Assembly (NCBI GenBank): GCA_002314465.1 | Contig: DCGA01000166.1 | Location: 1-5,292, forward strand | Direction of reading: 5' to 3' | From: a bacterium UBA1790 | GTDB lineage: Bacteria > Bacteroidota > Bacteroidia > Bacteroidales > Muribaculaceae | Length of the DNA stretch: 5,292 nt | The notes under the pieces: model-generated | Seen by the model: the letters and a program-made list of their open reading frames with translations, nothing else | What the model was told of the DNA's origin: nothing | The model's database searches: none | Position numbers and translations under genes: made by a program | Part shown: in pieces, positions 4,793-5,292 of the stretch | How the letters are laid out: each line of letters starts with the position of its first letter | Position numbering within the stretch: position 1 is the stretch's first letter

Positions 4793-5292
4793 TTAATATA
4801 CTACAGTACCGATGGGTTCACCGGTAACTACCTTGCGCAGGTTACCCACAACATCCATGTTGAAGACGTGGATGGGCATGTTGTTCTCCTTGCACATGAT
4901 GGTAGCAGTCATGTCCATCACCTTGAGGTTGCGCTCATATACCTCATCATAAGAGATGCGGTCAAACTTAGTTGCAGTGGGATCTTTCTCGGGGTCGGCG
5001 GTATAGATACCGTCAACGCGGGTACCCTTGAGCATCACGTCGGCCTCAACCTCGATGCCACGCAGAGCCGAACCGGTGTCGGTGGTGAAGAAAGGATTGC
5101 CTGTACCGCACGACATGATGGCAACCTTGCCCTGGTTCATAGCATCGATAGCGCGCCACTTGCTGTAGTGCTCGCCTATGGGAACCATGTTAACTGCAGT
5201 GAACACCTGCGAGGGCTGCCCCACTGTGTCGAGAGCCGATGAGAGAGCCAGCGAGTTGATAACGGTAGCGAGCATACCCATCTGGTCGCCTT
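4793..5292 (-). CDS. pyrH: UMP kinase, C-terminal part (5' end outside the window)
   Basis: About 165 codons of a protein normally near 235-240 residues; the N-terminal phosphate-binding part lies beyond the right edge. The frame stays open through GDQ before the internal ATG at 5281, so that ATG is not the start. The enzyme phosphorylates UMP to UDP with ATP in the cytoplasm, as a hexamer in characterised bacteria, and is essential for pyrimidine nucleotide supply. Conserved segments seen are GDQMGMLATVINSLAL (UMP-side helix), CGTGNPFFTTDT (the family hallmark), LRGIEVEADVMLKGT, VDGIYTADPEKDPTA (nucleotide binding) and the C-terminal IHVFNM. These match bacterial PyrH closely. It is followed by a hairpin terminator, so it is probably transcribed apart from the radical SAM operon. 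The stop is TAA at 4793-4795. Confidence 0.97.
   Translation of the reverse strand, partial: GDQMGMLATVINSLALSSALDTVGQPSQVFTAVNMVPIGEHYSKWRAIDAMNQGKVAIMSCGTGNPFFTTDTGSALRGIEVEADVMLKGTRVDGIYTADPEKDPTATKFDRISYDEVYERNLKVMDMTATIMCKENNMPIHVFNMDVVGNLRKVVTGEPIGTVVY

Noticed and set aside
4963..4970. TAAGTTTG on the minus strand inside pyrH, a match to the promoter -7 box
   Set aside because: No TTTG-like box about 19-21 bases upstream, and the bases are explained by coding for Lys-Phe in pyrH.
1..5292. CRISPR array, tRNA, rRNA, insertion sequence or phage genes
   Set aside because: No regularly spaced repeats, cloverleaf-like sequence, transposase or phage proteins were found on either strand.

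Overview
All six genes lie on the minus strand, so transcription runs from high to low coordinates. The window most likely comes from a gut-type Bacteroidales genome. Muribaculaceae or Prevotellaceae would fit, but that is inference and no rRNA or other marker is present. Pointers are a good match to the Bacteroidetes sigma promoter (TTTG, 19 bases, TAnnTTTG) before the dockerin gene, the lack of Shine-Dalgarno sequences before the start codons, a small secreted dockerin-repeat protein of a type common in that order, and moderately GC-rich coding DNA separated by very AT-rich spacers.

Layout from the right edge in transcription order. (1) The 3' two thirds of pyrH (UMP kinase), cut by the window edge. 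(2) A 92-base spacer with a two-tier hairpin that probably ends pyrH transcription just before the next start codon. (3) A probable two-gene operon, a B12-binding-type radical SAM protein followed 13 bases later by a family 2 glycosyltransferase; together they look like part of a surface-glycan or glycolipid pathway, substrate unknown. (4) A 420-base AT-rich spacer with the operon's terminator hairpin, short repeats, and the promoter of the next gene. (5) A 143-residue secreted protein with two calcium-binding dockerin repeats and no catalytic domain. (6) A 136-base spacer with a strong terminator hairpin and a second small hairpin right before the next start codon. (7) A translationally coupled pair (ATGA overlap): a VTC-domain polyphosphate-polymerase-type protein and a DUF4956 membrane protein.

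The most interesting part is the VTC/DUF4956 pair. It has the composition expected of a two-subunit membrane polyphosphate synthase, with a soluble tunnel-type polymerase coupled to a five-helix membrane partner. This is inferred from family knowledge and gene coupling. Second is non-coding: the VTC and radical SAM genes both have a hairpin with AAACGG/CCGTTT arms within about 16 bases of the start codon, and the large spacer holds plus-strand signals that could define a small RNA. I see no CRISPR array, tRNA, rRNA, insertion sequence or phage gene. I do not see clear evidence of a wholly new system.
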